DNA from: an uncultured Prevotella sp.
Lineage (GTDB): Bacteria > Bacteroidota > Bacteroidia > Bacteroidales > Bacteroidaceae
Direction: 5' to 3'
NCBI GenBank assembly: GCA_946402275.1
Contig: CAMIVY010000012.1
Coordinates: 28,839 to 92,838, forward strand
DNA length: 64,000 nt
Made by a program: the position numbers and the translations under genes
Shown: one piece after another, positions 26,906 through 35,505 of the stretch
How positions within the stretch are numbered: position 1 is the first letter of the stretch
Layout: each line of letters begins with the position of its first letter
Notes under the pieces: generated by a model
What the model was told of the DNA's origin: nothing
Database searches by the model: none
The model's input: only the letters and a program-made list of their open reading frames with translations

Positions 26906-28630
26906 TTACCAGTTTTTCTGCAACGAGCGACGGTTGGGTTGTTGCATGGCTTTCTTCATACGCTCCTGCGTCTGCTTTTCCTCCTGAATAGCAGCATTAA
27001 GCATCTGCTCGGCATTCTCCTTGCTCATCTGCTGTTTGTCTTGCTGCTGTTGCTGGTCTTGTTGCTTTTGATCCTGCTTCTGCTGGTCTTTCTTTTCCTG
27101 ATCTTGTTTTTGCTGGTCCTTCTTATCCTTCTGGTCTTTCTTATCGTTATTCTGCTGGTTTTGCTGGTCTTGCTGCTGTTGTTTCTGCTGACGCTTGCAA
27201 AGTTCCAGATTATAACGAGTCTCATCATCGGAAGGATTGTTACGCAAGGATTCCTTATAAGCCTCTATGGCTTGTGCATATTGTTTCTGTCCTTGACAAA
27301 TAACACCAATATTATGATATGCCTGAGATTTTCTGATAGGGTTGGTTTCCAGTTTGGCTGCCTGTTCAAATTGGCTGACAGCAGCAGAATCCTTCCGCTG
27401 TCCGAGCAAGGCATTACCAAGATTATACAAAGCTTGTGAGTTACGGGGATTCTTCTCTACTGCCTTGCGATAAGACACTTCTGCCTCAGCATAATTCCCC
27501 AAGCGGAACTGCTTATTTCCCTGACGGACCAACTGACGGTCACTCTGTGCCTTAGCCGGACTGACAGACAACGAGAAAAGGATGGTCAACAATATCATTA
27601 TGGCTTGTGTATTTCGCTTGAAGAGAGAGATACGCCTTAACATCGGATTCTTGATATCGAGGATGCATATCTCCGCTATCAACAGCAAAAGAACGATAAT
27701 GCCGACAGCTTGAAACTGTTCATCATAGTCACTATAGACAGTACTTTCTATTTCTTTCTTTGCCAACTTACTGAGTTCGTGGTCTAACTGTTCCTGGGCA
27801 TTACTGTTATTCTCTACATGGATATAGGCACCCCCTCCAGCCTGGGCAATTTCACGACACATCTGTTCGTTCAAACCTGTCATAACGGTTTGGCCCGTAT
27901 TATCCTTCATATAGTCACCATTGCCAGTAGGAATGGGAGCTCCTTTGACAGAACCTACACCTAATATATAAACGCGCATGCCTTTATCCTTAGCTTCCTT
28001 GGCAGCTTCCAAAGCTCCACCCTCATGATCTTCACCGTCTGTAATCACGATGATAGCCTTTCCAACGCCTTCCTGTTGCGTAAAGCTATGAGTAGCCATT
28101 GAGATAGCTTTTGCAATGTCAGTTCCCTGAATAGCTATCATGGAAGGTGAGATACTTGATAAGAACATCTTTGCGCTGACATAATCGCTAGTGATAGGCA
28201 ACTGGATGAAAGCATCGCCTGCAAAGACGATGAGACCAATCTTATCATTGGTAAAATTATCAACAAGATTCTCCACCATCATCTTAGAACGATCCAAGCG
28301 ACTGGGTGCCACATCTTCAGCCAGCATTGAATTGCTGACGTCTAGGGCAATGATTGTTTCTATACCCGTGCGCTTCTCACGATTAATCTTTGTGCCAAAC
28401 TGTGGGCGTGCTATCATGACGATAAGCAAAGCAAGAGCAGTAAGGAGCAGAGAATATTTTACCAATGGTCGAAAACGTGATACATCAGGCATCAGCTGGC
28501 GAACCAAGTCACGGTCGCCAAACTTACGCAGGCGTTTCTTTTGCTGGCGCACCAACAAAAAGCGCAGGACACCCAACACAGGTATCAACGCCAACGCATA
28601 TAAATATATAGGATCTTCAAATCGAAACAT
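26906..28630 (-). CDS. BatB-BatC fusion protein (VWA domain plus TPR)
   Basis: A 574-residue protein. Residues 1-330 are BatB: two N-terminal membrane helices, a von Willebrand A domain whose MIDAS motif is DVSNSM, VITDGEDHEG, and a membrane helix near 310-330. A further hydrophobic segment (AIMILLTILFSLSVSPAKA) then starts a BatC-like half with TPR repeats (ALYNLGNALLGQ, AYHNIGVICQGQ) and a tail of about 90 residues that is nearly all Gln, Lys and Asp. In Bacteroides the two are separate genes. The protein is probably anchored in the inner membrane with TPRs in the periplasm. Confidence 0.87.
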   Translation of the reverse strand: MFRFEDPIYLYALALIPVLGVLRFLLVRQQKKRLRKFGDRDLVRQLMPDVSRFRPLVKYSLLLTALALLIVMIARPQFGTKINREKRTGIETIIALDVSNSMLAEDVAPSRLDRSKMMVENLVDNFTNDKIGLIVFAGDAFIQLPITSDYVSAKMFLSSISPSMIAIQGTDIAKAISMATHSFTQQEGVGKAIIVITDGEDHEGGALEAAKEAKDKGMRVYILGVGSVKGAPIPTGNGDYMKDNTGQTVMTGLNEQMCREIAQAGGGAYIHVENNSNAQEQLDHELSKLAKKEIESTVYSDYDEQFQAVGIIVLLLLIAEICILDIKNPMLRRISLFKRNTQAIMILLTILFSLSVSPAKAQSDRQLVRQGNKQFRLGNYAEAEVSYRKAVEKNPRNSQALYNLGNALLGQRKDSAAVSQFEQAAKLETNPIRKSQAYHNIGVICQGQKQYAQAIEAYKESLRNNPSDDETRYNLELCKRQQKQQQQDQQNQQNNDKKDQKDKKDQQKQDQEKKDQQKQDQKQQDQQQQQDKQQMSKENAEQMLNAAIQEEKQTQERMKKAMQQPNRRSLQKNW

Positions 28631-28641
28631 GACACTTCTCT

Positions 28642-29640
28642 TTATGGTAGTTTTCTAAAAACTGTAATTCGCAACAACATCTCTAATAATAACAGCAAGG
28701 CAGCAAGGATAGCATAGGGCTGGTAGGCCTCATAGCGCTTGCTGAACTTCTTGACATTGAGTTTTGACTTCTCCAACTTGTCTATCTCCTTGTAAATCTG
28801 CTTCAACTCCTGATTGTTGGTAGCTCGATAGAAATCGCCATCGGTAGCAGAGGCTATCTCGCTTAGTGTCTTGGTATCAATTTCGACAGGCATGTTCACA
28901 TACTGAATACCACCTGCAACAGGCATAGGATAAGGAGCCACTTTATTGGTGCCCACACCAATGGTATAGACACGAATACCAAAACTCTTTGCAATCTCTG
29001 CAGCTGTCATTGGTGACAGGTCGCCGCGGTTATTGGAACCATCGGTAAGCAGAATGACAACTTTGCTTTTGGCTTTAGAATCTTTTAGGCGAGAAACGGC
29101 ATTGGCCAGTCCCATGCCTATAGCTGTTCCATCCTCTATCAGACCACGCTGGGCAATATCTGTACGTACATTCTGAAGAAGATTAAGCAGAGAAGCATGA
29201 TCCGTTGTCATAGGGCATTGGGTGAATGCCTCACCTGCAAAGATGCTCAATCCAATGTTATCATTCGGGCGACCTATGATAAAATCAGCAGCAACTTGTT
29301 TGGCGGCTTCCATACGATTAGGTTTCAAATCCTCAGCCAGCATAGAAGTAGAAACATCCATAGCCAACATGATGTCAATACCCTCCATAGTCTTATTTTT
29401 CCAGGAGTTTTGTGTTTGCGGACGAGCCAGGATAATAACTAAAAGCACATAGACCGCCAAGCGTAAAAATAATTGCAAAGGCATCAGGCGAACTTTCCAT
29501 GAGCGAGGTGCAAAGCGATACGCATAAGTATCGCTCATGCGCATCGTTGGCTCACTTTTCTTCCTGTACATTAAATACCATACCAAATAAGGTATGATAA
29601 GCAACAGGAGAAACAGATATTCTTTATTGGCAAATTCCAT
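28642..29640 (-). CDS. batA: BatA, von Willebrand A membrane protein
   Basis: A 332-residue protein with N-terminal membrane helices (residues 8-25 and about 58-78), a VWA domain with the metal site DVSTSM and the later LLTDGSNNRGD, and a C-terminal helix at about 308-325. BatA and BatB are paralogous VWA proteins of the Bacteroides aerotolerance operon and are thought to form a complex with the MoxR ATPase and DUF58 protein. It lies 9 bases after the gene at 29650 and 11 bases before batB/C. Confidence 0.9.
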   Translation of the reverse strand: MEFANKEYLFLLLLIIPYLVWYLMYRKKSEPTMRMSDTYAYRFAPRSWKVRLMPLQLFLRLAVYVLLVIILARPQTQNSWKNKTMEGIDIMLAMDVSTSMLAEDLKPNRMEAAKQVAADFIIGRPNDNIGLSIFAGEAFTQCPMTTDHASLLNLLQNVRTDIAQRGLIEDGTAIGMGLANAVSRLKDSKAKSKVVILLTDGSNNRGDLSPMTAAEIAKSFGIRVYTIGVGTNKVAPYPMPVAGGIQYVNMPVEIDTKTLSEIASATDGDFYRATNNQELKQIYKEIDKLEKSKLNVKKFSKRYEAYQPYAILAALLLLLEMLLRITVFRKLP

Positions 29641-29649
29641 TGTTTACAT

Positions 29650-30693
29650 TCAATTCAATAGTTGATATATGCTATAGACAACATAGCTGAACAGTAAGAC
29701 AGAGATGATGATCACGCCTCCAATAACTGTCTTCAGGACGCGACGAATCTTCTGAGAACGCTGATCTTCCTCGGACAACTGTGGCTTAACAGTTTCCTCG
29801 ACGGGCTGATTCTCCAGCTTTGTCTGGTTAATGAAATCTATCGCATTCACCAAATTGGCATCATTCTCGTTAATCATCGTAGAGTATTTTGCAAACTTGA
29901 CAAGGTCAGCAGTCATAAAGAGCTGGCGTAGTTCTCCAAGGCTCTGCTGATCATCAGCTGTTGTCAGACGTTCGATGATTTCTGAACTAGTCATCTCCAT
30001 AGCAGAGAATCCATAGCGTTCTTCAATATACTTACGCAACGTGTCTGTCAGTTTTGTATAATACTCTTTCTGATTTTCCGAGTTAACCATCTTGTCAGCC
30101 TTTATCTGCTCAATCTCCTTCATGGCCTTCTGATGAGGCAACAGGCGCTTCACAATCTTGATGCGAACCATGATGGGCTTATTGTCACGCAACCGCAGAT
30201 AGAGATAAAAAGCAACAGCCAACAATAACAACACAAATACGCTCAGCCAGAACGACAAGGACCAATCACTCCATTGGAATGGATTATCCTGAACATCCTT
30301 CGGGCCAAAGAATTTCTCGAGCTTTGTCGTGTCAACTTCAACCTCAACAACCTTAAGGGCCAAACTCTTGCTTTCTATTGTCTTCCCGTTAACCTTCACC
30401 TTAAAGGGAGGAAGATAATAGAGGTTGCCGTCAAAAGAGGTCAATGTCAATTGTAAGGTGTTATCAGACGGATGCTGAGCAGCAATTACTTCGACACCTG
30501 CCACAATCTGCTGACGAGGCTGATAGGTCGGAAATTCCACCTTATCATCCTTACCCGCCTGCACAGTCACCGTGACCTGCGCCTGCTCGCCTATCATCAT
30601 TTCTATTGGCTCTATCTTAACTTCAACACCAGACTGAGCGAAAGTCAGTAAAGTACTGGTTATCAAGCCAATCAACAACACTAACCTTTTCAT
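29650..30693 (-). CDS. Bat-operon membrane protein with N-terminal beta domain
   Basis: A 347-residue protein found in this position of Bat operons. It has a signal peptide (ending LTFAQ), a BatD-like beta domain up to about residue 150, a membrane helix (about 148-170), a long cytoplasmic helical part (KKYIEERYGFSAMEMTSSE type), and a second membrane helix at the C-terminus (about 322-344). No catalytic motif is visible. Its start overlaps the DUF58 stop by one base. A structural or regulatory part of the MoxR/Bat complex is the most likely role. Confidence 0.75.
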   Translation of the reverse strand: MKRLVLLIGLITSTLLTFAQSGVEVKIEPIEMMIGEQAQVTVTVQAGKDDKVEFPTYQPRQQIVAGVEVIAAQHPSDNTLQLTLTSFDGNLYYLPPFKVKVNGKTIESKSLALKVVEVEVDTTKLEKFFGPKDVQDNPFQWSDWSLSFWLSVFVLLLLAVAFYLYLRLRDNKPIMVRIKIVKRLLPHQKAMKEIEQIKADKMVNSENQKEYYTKLTDTLRKYIEERYGFSAMEMTSSEIIERLTTADDQQSLGELRQLFMTADLVKFAKYSTMINENDANLVNAIDFINQTKLENQPVEETVKPQLSEEDQRSQKIRRVLKTVIGGVIIISVLLFSYVVYSIYQLLN

Positions 30694-31562
30694 TAACTTC
30701 TTTGTTTAAACAACATCAGCAAAGCCTTCACATAGTCTTCGTTGGTAGCAATGCTAACCAAATCGACATTACTCTTGTTCATCGTTTCACGCAACTGTTG
30801 CTGACGATTATTCCAATAGTTCTCATGCGCCTTACGAAGGCTGCGACTACCAGTATCAATATACTGTTCGTGCCCCGTCTCAGCATCTACAACACGCATC
30901 AGTCCCACATTTGGTAACTGACGGGCCAAGACATCGTACACCTGCAAAGCCACCACATCGTGCTTACGGTTACATATTTGCAAAGGTTGCAGGAAGTCTT
31001 GACGAACGTAGAAATCACTCAGCACAAAAGCCGTACAGCGACGCTTAGCAACACTCGTCAGAAACTCAAGAGCCTGTTTCACATCAGTACGACGCGACTC
31101 TGGTTGGAAATCGAGCATTTCACGGATAATATAGAGAATATGCTTGCGACCTTTCTTTGGCGGAATATATTTCTCGATACGATCAGAGAAAAACACCACA
31201 CCAATTTTATCATTGTTTTGAATAGCAGAGAATGCTATTGTTGCAGCAATCTCCGTCACCATGTCGCGTTTCATCTGCCGTTGAGTACCAAAATCCAACG
31301 AACCACTAACATCAATGAGCAGCATAACAGTAAGTTCACGCTCCTCTTCGAACACCTTGACATAAGGGCGATGGAAACGGGCAGTCACATTCCAATCGAT
31401 GTCACGAACATCGTCACCATACTGGTATTCGCGCACCTCGCTGAAAGCCATACCCCTACCCTTGAAGGCAGAATGGTATTGCCCTGCGAAGACATTAGAA
31501 CTCAGACCACGCGCCTTGATTTCTATCTTCCGAACTTTCTTTATTATCTCAGAAGTCTCCAT
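30693..31562 (-). CDS. DUF58 family protein
   Basis: A 289-residue soluble protein with the DUF58 signature near residues 40-60 (SEVREYQYGDDVRDIDWN) and a VWA-like domain (MLLIDVSGSLDFG). DUF58 proteins are constant partners of MoxR AAA+ ATPases and are often required for assembly of membrane or secreted complexes. The gene lies 32 bases after moxR, with the spacer made of CTTACCTCTTACCTCTC-like repeats on the complementary strand, and is translationally coupled to the next gene. Confidence 0.9.
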   Translation of the reverse strand: METSEIIKKVRKIEIKARGLSSNVFAGQYHSAFKGRGMAFSEVREYQYGDDVRDIDWNVTARFHRPYVKVFEEERELTVMLLIDVSGSLDFGTQRQMKRDMVTEIAATIAFSAIQNNDKIGVVFFSDRIEKYIPPKKGRKHILYIIREMLDFQPESRRTDVKQALEFLTSVAKRRCTAFVLSDFYVRQDFLQPLQICNRKHDVVALQVYDVLARQLPNVGLMRVVDAETGHEQYIDTGSRSLRKAHENYWNNRQQQLRETMNKSNVDLVSIATNEDYVKALLMLFKQRS

Positions 31563-31565
31563 CTT

Positions 31566-31592
31566 ACTTCTTACCTCTTACCTCTCACCTCT
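31566..31592. repeat. Short ACCTCTTACCTCTCACCTC repeat between moxR and DUF58
   Basis: Three to four imperfect 7-8 base TTACCTC units fill the 32-base gap between the two genes. They are one of several simple spacer repeats in this window. Confidence 0.6.
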
Positions 31593-31594
31593 TT

Positions 31595-32590
31595 TTAAGG
31601 TACTTCAACCTTATTGATAATCTTCGAAACAATTTCCTCACTGGTGACATTCGACGCCTCAGCCTCATAGGTTAGTCCGATACGGTGGCGAAGTACATCA
31701 TGAGCAATAGCACGCACATCTTCTGGTACTACATAGCCACGACGTTTGATGAAAGCATAGGCACGAGCCGCCTTAGCAAGATTGATAGAAGCACGAGGAG
31801 AGCCGCCAAACGCGATCATATCTTTCATGTCTTTCAACCCATAACGGTCTGGGAAACGGGTGGCAAACACAATATCTGCGATATACTGCTCGATTTTCTC
31901 ATCGATATAAACCTCACGCACCACAGAACGAGCGTTGACAATTTCCTCAGCAGTTGTAACAGGAGTTACCGTAGGCAATGCACCGACAATATTTTCGCGA
32001 ATAATCTTCTTTTCTTCGTCAATTGTCGGGTAGCCAATTACAACCTTCAGCATAAAACGGTCCATCTGAGCTTCTGGCAACGGGTAAGTTCCCTCCTGCT
32101 CAATAGGATTCTGAGTAGCCATCACCAGGAAGGGATTGGGCAAGTTGAAAGTATCACTACCAATTGTAACCTGTTTCTCCTGCATGGCCTCCAGTAAGGC
32201 ACTCTGAACCTTAGCAGGAGCACGGTTTATTTCATCTGCAAGCACGAAGTTTGCAAACACAGGTCCGCGCTTCACTTGGAACTTTTCGTCTTTTTGCGAA
32301 TAAATCATTGTTCCTGTCACGTCAGCAGGCAACAAGTCTGGCGTAAACTGAATACGACTATATGACGCATCAATCAGTTGAGCAAGGGTCTTGATAGCCA
32401 ATGTCTTTGCCAGTCCTGGAACACCTTCCAAAAGGATATTACCATCACTCAGCAGACCAATAAGCAATGAGTCCACTAGATGTTTCTGACCAACGATTAC
32501 TCGGTCCATACCCGTCACAAGATTAGTGACGAATCCACTTTGTTGTTCTATCCGCATATTCAGTTCGCGGATATCAATAGCTTCTGCCAT
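31595..32590 (-). CDS. MoxR-family AAA+ ATPase
   Basis: A 331-residue ATPase. Walker A is GVPGLAKT, Walker B is FVLADEINRA, and sensor 1 is VMATQNPIEQEGTYPLPEAQMDRF, which is the hallmark of MoxR (AAA_3). The C-terminal lid has FGGSPRASINLAKAARAYAF. It acts as a chaperone-like motor with VWA and DUF58 partners, here the whole Bat set. First gene of the operon that seems to extend unbroken through batA, batB/C, batD/E, PAP2, queA and nadE to 19632. Confidence 0.95.
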   Translation of the reverse strand: MAEAIDIRELNMRIEQQSGFVTNLVTGMDRVIVGQKHLVDSLLIGLLSDGNILLEGVPGLAKTLAIKTLAQLIDASYSRIQFTPDLLPADVTGTMIYSQKDEKFQVKRGPVFANFVLADEINRAPAKVQSALLEAMQEKQVTIGSDTFNLPNPFLVMATQNPIEQEGTYPLPEAQMDRFMLKVVIGYPTIDEEKKIIRENIVGALPTVTPVTTAEEIVNARSVVREVYIDEKIEQYIADIVFATRFPDRYGLKDMKDMIAFGGSPRASINLAKAARAYAFIKRRGYVVPEDVRAIAHDVLRHRIGLTYEAEASNVTSEEIVSKIINKVEVP

Positions 32591-32626
32591 AATATTTGAA
32601 TTTTACAATTTACTTATTTTGAAGTG

Positions 32627-32634
32627 CAAAAGTA
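32627..32634 (-). promoter_or_regulatory. -7 element of the moxR-bat operon
   Basis: Minus-strand TACTTTTG, 37 bases before the moxR start. The -33 element is not clear. Confidence 0.55.
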
Positions 32635-32678
32635 CTCATTTCAAGCGTCATTACATACAACTCCATACCTAAATAATA

Positions 32679-32717
32679 TTAAAAAAGTTTCCTAAAACTT
32701 ACATTTTAAGAAACTTT
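32679..32717 (-). terminator. Terminator of the HU-LysM gene
   Basis: Arms 32684-32697 and 32704-32717 are 14 bases with one mismatch, and the minus strand continues with TTT after the stem. It sits just past the HU-LysM stop. Confidence 0.75.
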
Positions 32718-32727
32718 CAAATATTCA

Positions 32728-33909
32728 TCACCTTTTACGCCTTTTCTTTATTTTAAGCTTGGGAATTTTTATCACCTGCCCTACTTTGATTTTAGGATCC
32801 TTGGGCAGGTTGTTATATACTTCCACATAGCATTGCATATCAGGTCCTAAATGTGCACGGCAAATACTATAAAAGGTCTGGCCTGGAAGAACAGTAACTT
32901 CCTCGGCAGTACCTACAATTTTGTAAGCACCCAGTCTTATTCGTTCGTCTTTTGCCTCATACGGATCTACTTCTTCTGCATCTTCCTTCACTTTTTTATC
33001 AGCCGTTTCATCTTTAACAGGAGATGACTCTGCTTTTAAATCAGGTGCTTCTGCTTTTTCAGGCGATTTTGCAGCTACGGAATCTTTCACAACAACAGTA
33101 CTATCAGCAGTTTTTGAAGGGGGGACCACCTTTTCTGTCTTTTTTTCCTCCTTATTAATTATTTTTTGAGTAGATAGTTTATACATAGCATAATAATAGC
33201 CACCAAGTGCAGAGAGTCCCATTAATACCAATACGAGAACTCCAGACATCAGCCATTTTTTCCACGACGACCCTTCAGGATCCTCTTCTACAACAGGTTC
33301 CTCAGACGTTGCCTCTTCTGTTTCAGGTTCCTCGACTACTGGTTCCTCAACAACAGATTCCTCGACTACAGGCTTCTCGACTACTGGTTCCTCGACTACT
33401 GGTTCCTCAACAACAGATTCCTCGACTACAGGTTCTACATCAGCAAGCATGACGATGGGTTGCTCCTCGGATAAAGGCTCTTCACCAGAGAACACCTCCT
33501 CTGCAGATTCTTCATCTGAAGCAATGGCCTTCTCTTCAGATTTTGCATTGTCCTCATCACTATCCTCTGCCATGTCCTCAAATTCTACTCCATCGTTCAG
33601 GACAACCGTTTCAAATTGAGAGAAGGGCTTATTGACAAGTTCCTTCATTACCGCATCTGGGGTGAAGGTCACCTTTGCATGACTATCTATCACAACACGC
33701 TCACCCGTTCGGACACTAACACTTTCGCGAGCCTCAACATTGATAATCTTGAAAGTACCCAAGCCTTTGATTTTCACCAGTTCGTCTTCTTCAAGACGCT
33801 GTTGGATAATAGCAAACATTTCCGAAGCAAACCGATTGGCATCCTTCTGACTCAGTCCGCTCTTCTCAACCAGAATTTTGGCTATTTCCTGTATTGTCAA
33901 CTTTCCCAT
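32728..33909 (-). CDS. HU DNA-binding domain with membrane segment and LysM domain
   Basis: A 393-residue protein of unusual build. Residues 1-95 are a full HU/IHF fold (MGKLTIQEIAKILVEKSG, then ELVKIKGLGTFKI). An acidic region with tandem VVEEP pentapeptides follows (about 155-205). Next is one membrane helix (about 213-236, GVLVLVLMGLSALGGYYY), a Lys/Glu-rich stretch, and a C-terminal LysM domain (about 340-393, VLPGQTFYSICRAHLG to GQVIKIPK). If the N-terminus is inside, DNA and peptidoglycan would be held by one chain. The repeat DNA at 33290-33440 has a 15-base unit and a longer duplicated block. Confidence 0.85.
   Translation of the reverse strand: MGKLTIQEIAKILVEKSGLSQKDANRFASEMFAIIQQRLEEDELVKIKGLGTFKIINVEARESVSVRTGERVVIDSHAKVTFTPDAVMKELVNKPFSQFETVVLNDGVEFEDMAEDSDEDNAKSEEKAIASDEESAEEVFSGEEPLSEEQPIVMLADVEPVVEESVVEEPVVEEPVVEKPVVEESVVEEPVVEEPETEEATSEEPVVEEDPEGSSWKKWLMSGVLVLVLMGLSALGGYYYAMYKLSTQKIINKEEKKTEKVVPPSKTADSTVVVKDSVAAKSPEKAEAPDLKAESSPVKDETADKKVKEDAEEVDPYEAKDERIRLGAYKIVGTAEEVTVLPGQTFYSICRAHLGPDMQCYVEVYNNLPKDPKIKVGQVIKIPKLKIKKRRKR
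33290..33440 (-). repeat. 15-base coding tandem repeat (VVEEP units) in the HU-LysM gene
   Basis: About nine units of 15 bases, reading [S/P]-VVEEP-type pentapeptides. A block of about 39 bases beginning GACTACTGGTTCCTC occurs twice about 60 bases apart, which shows recent duplication. Length changes would keep the frame. Confidence 0.8.
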
Positions 33910-33911
33910 GA

Positions 33912-34193
33912 CTATTGTCCTCCTTTCAATTTATCCCTCCATGTCTGGTTGGGCTTAAAATTCAACACCAACTTGGGAGGTACTAGCATACGCTGACCCG
34001 TAGAAGGATTTATCATGATACGCTCCATTTTCTTTTTCGTCTCAAAGACTCCAAAGTTAGGAATAAGCACAGCATCGCCTTCTTGAAAAGCGTCACCCAT
34101 AGCATCAATCAGGTTATTTACCAGCCGTTGGGTATCTTTGGGAGCATATTTTGTACGCTCCGCCAATTCTGCTATAAACTCTTTGTTATTCAT
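33912..34193 (-). CDS. HU family DNA-binding protein
   Basis: A 93-residue histone-like protein. MNNKEFIAELAERT starts the dimerisation helices, FGVFETKKK is the conserved turn, and MINPSTGQRMLVPP is the DNA-intercalating arm. It bends DNA without strong sequence preference. The start at 34193 is the Met giving the family N-terminus, overlapping the rimO stop by 8 bases; the in-frame ATG at 34259 would add 22 residues from inside rimO. It is 2 bases before the HU-LysM gene, so two HU proteins are co-expressed. Confidence 0.93.
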   Translation of the reverse strand: MNNKEFIAELAERTKYAPKDTQRLVNNLIDAMGDAFQEGDAVLIPNFGVFETKKKMERIMINPSTGQRMLVPPKLVLNFKPNQTWRDKLKGGQ

Positions 34194-35505
34194 ATCTCGT
34201 TGTGGCGTATAAATCAAATTCTTCTGCATCCGTGATACGAGCATTGTAGAATGCTCCAATCTTCAGATGCTCACTCTTTGAGATTAAAACTTCCGGATCG
34301 ACCTCTGGAGAACAGAATTCCGTACGACCAATCCAGTAGTCACCTTCTTCTCTGTCTATTATAACACGGAGGACTTGACCAACTTTAGCTTGTTCTATTT
34401 CTGCACTGATATTTTGTTGTATTCTCATCAGTTTGTCCAAGCGTTGCTGTTTCACCTCAGCAGGCACATCGTCTTGATAGTGTATTGCTGAATAGGTACC
34501 ATCTTCCTCCGAATAGGCGAATGCCCCCATGCGTTCAAAACGCGCCCATTTCACGAACTCTATCAATTCTTGGAAATCCTCATCTGTCTCACCAGGGAAG
34601 CCTACCATTAGTGTGGTTCTTATATGAATTCCTGGAACTTCATGACGCATCCGGCGTATCAAGTCATAAGTTTCCTCTTTCGTAACATGACGCTGCATCC
34701 GCGAAAGCATATTGTTGGAAATATGCTGCAAGGCGATGTCCAGATAGTTGCAAACATTGTTGTGCTCGCGCATTACCCGTAACAAGTCCCATGGGAAATG
34801 AGCCGGATAAGCATAGTGGAGACGAATCCACTCCACACCTTCAACATCAGCTATTTGCTCTATCAGCTCTGCTATATGCTGCTTACCATCAATATCAACT
34901 CCATAATAGGTCAGTTCCTGCGCGATTACCTGGAACTCCTTGGTTCCCTGACTGACAAGATAGCGTACCTCATCCAATATTTCCTGTATCGGGCGACTCC
35001 TATGCTTACCTGTAATGATAGGAATAGCACAATAGGCACAATGGCGGTCACAGCCTTCTGCGATTTTCAAATAGGCATAATGGCGAGGAGTCGTGATGTG
35101 GCGATGGACATCTTGGAAGTTGAGTTTTTCTGGTGTATCCGATTTCTTAGACAGATCATTCAGCAACTCTTTATAATTAAACTTCCCGTACCATCCGTCC
35201 ACCTCAGGAATTTCTGCTTCCAAATCAGCCAAGTAGCGTTCTGAGAGGCATCCCATGACATAGAGCTGTTGCAGTCTGCCTTCCTCTTTGGCTTGCACAA
35301 ATTCCAAGATAGTATCTATACTTTCTTGCTTTGCATCTTCTATGAAGCCACAAGTGTTAACCACCGCAATATCACCGTGGGGATTCTCCGAGTCGTGCGT
35401 CACACGATAGCCGTGAGCCTCAAAGAGTCCCATCAGTGTTTCAGAATCAACAAGATTCTTTGAACACCCTAAGGTGATGATATCTATGGTCGGTTTCTTA
35501 TTCAT
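34186..35505 (-). CDS. rimO: Ribosomal protein S12 methylthiotransferase
   Basis: A 439-residue radical SAM enzyme that adds a methylthio group to an aspartate of ribosomal protein S12. The N-terminal UPF0004 domain binds one cluster (LGCSKNLVDSE, NTCGFIEDAKQES, MGCLSERY). The radical SAM motif is CDRHCAYCAIP, then KHRSRP. A TRAM domain ends the protein (GQVLRVIIDREEGDYWIGRT). The start at 35505 is the Met before KKPTIDIITLGCSKN and overlaps the ftsY stop by 8 bases. Confidence 0.96.
   Translation of the reverse strand: MNKKPTIDIITLGCSKNLVDSETLMGLFEAHGYRVTHDSENPHGDIAVVNTCGFIEDAKQESIDTILEFVQAKEEGRLQQLYVMGCLSERYLADLEAEIPEVDGWYGKFNYKELLNDLSKKSDTPEKLNFQDVHRHITTPRHYAYLKIAEGCDRHCAYCAIPIITGKHRSRPIQEILDEVRYLVSQGTKEFQVIAQELTYYGVDIDGKQHIAELIEQIADVEGVEWIRLHYAYPAHFPWDLLRVMREHNNVCNYLDIALQHISNNMLSRMQRHVTKEETYDLIRRMRHEVPGIHIRTTLMVGFPGETDEDFQELIEFVKWARFERMGAFAYSEEDGTYSAIHYQDDVPAEVKQQRLDKLMRIQQNISAEIEQAKVGQVLRVIIDREEGDYWIGRTEFCSPEVDPEVLISKSEHLKIGAFYNARITDAEEFDLYATTRYE

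Noticed and set aside
26903..27439. A Leu-rich membrane-like protein on the plus strand
   Set aside because: It is the mirror of the Gln/Lys-rich BatC tail; hydrophobicity is a by-product.
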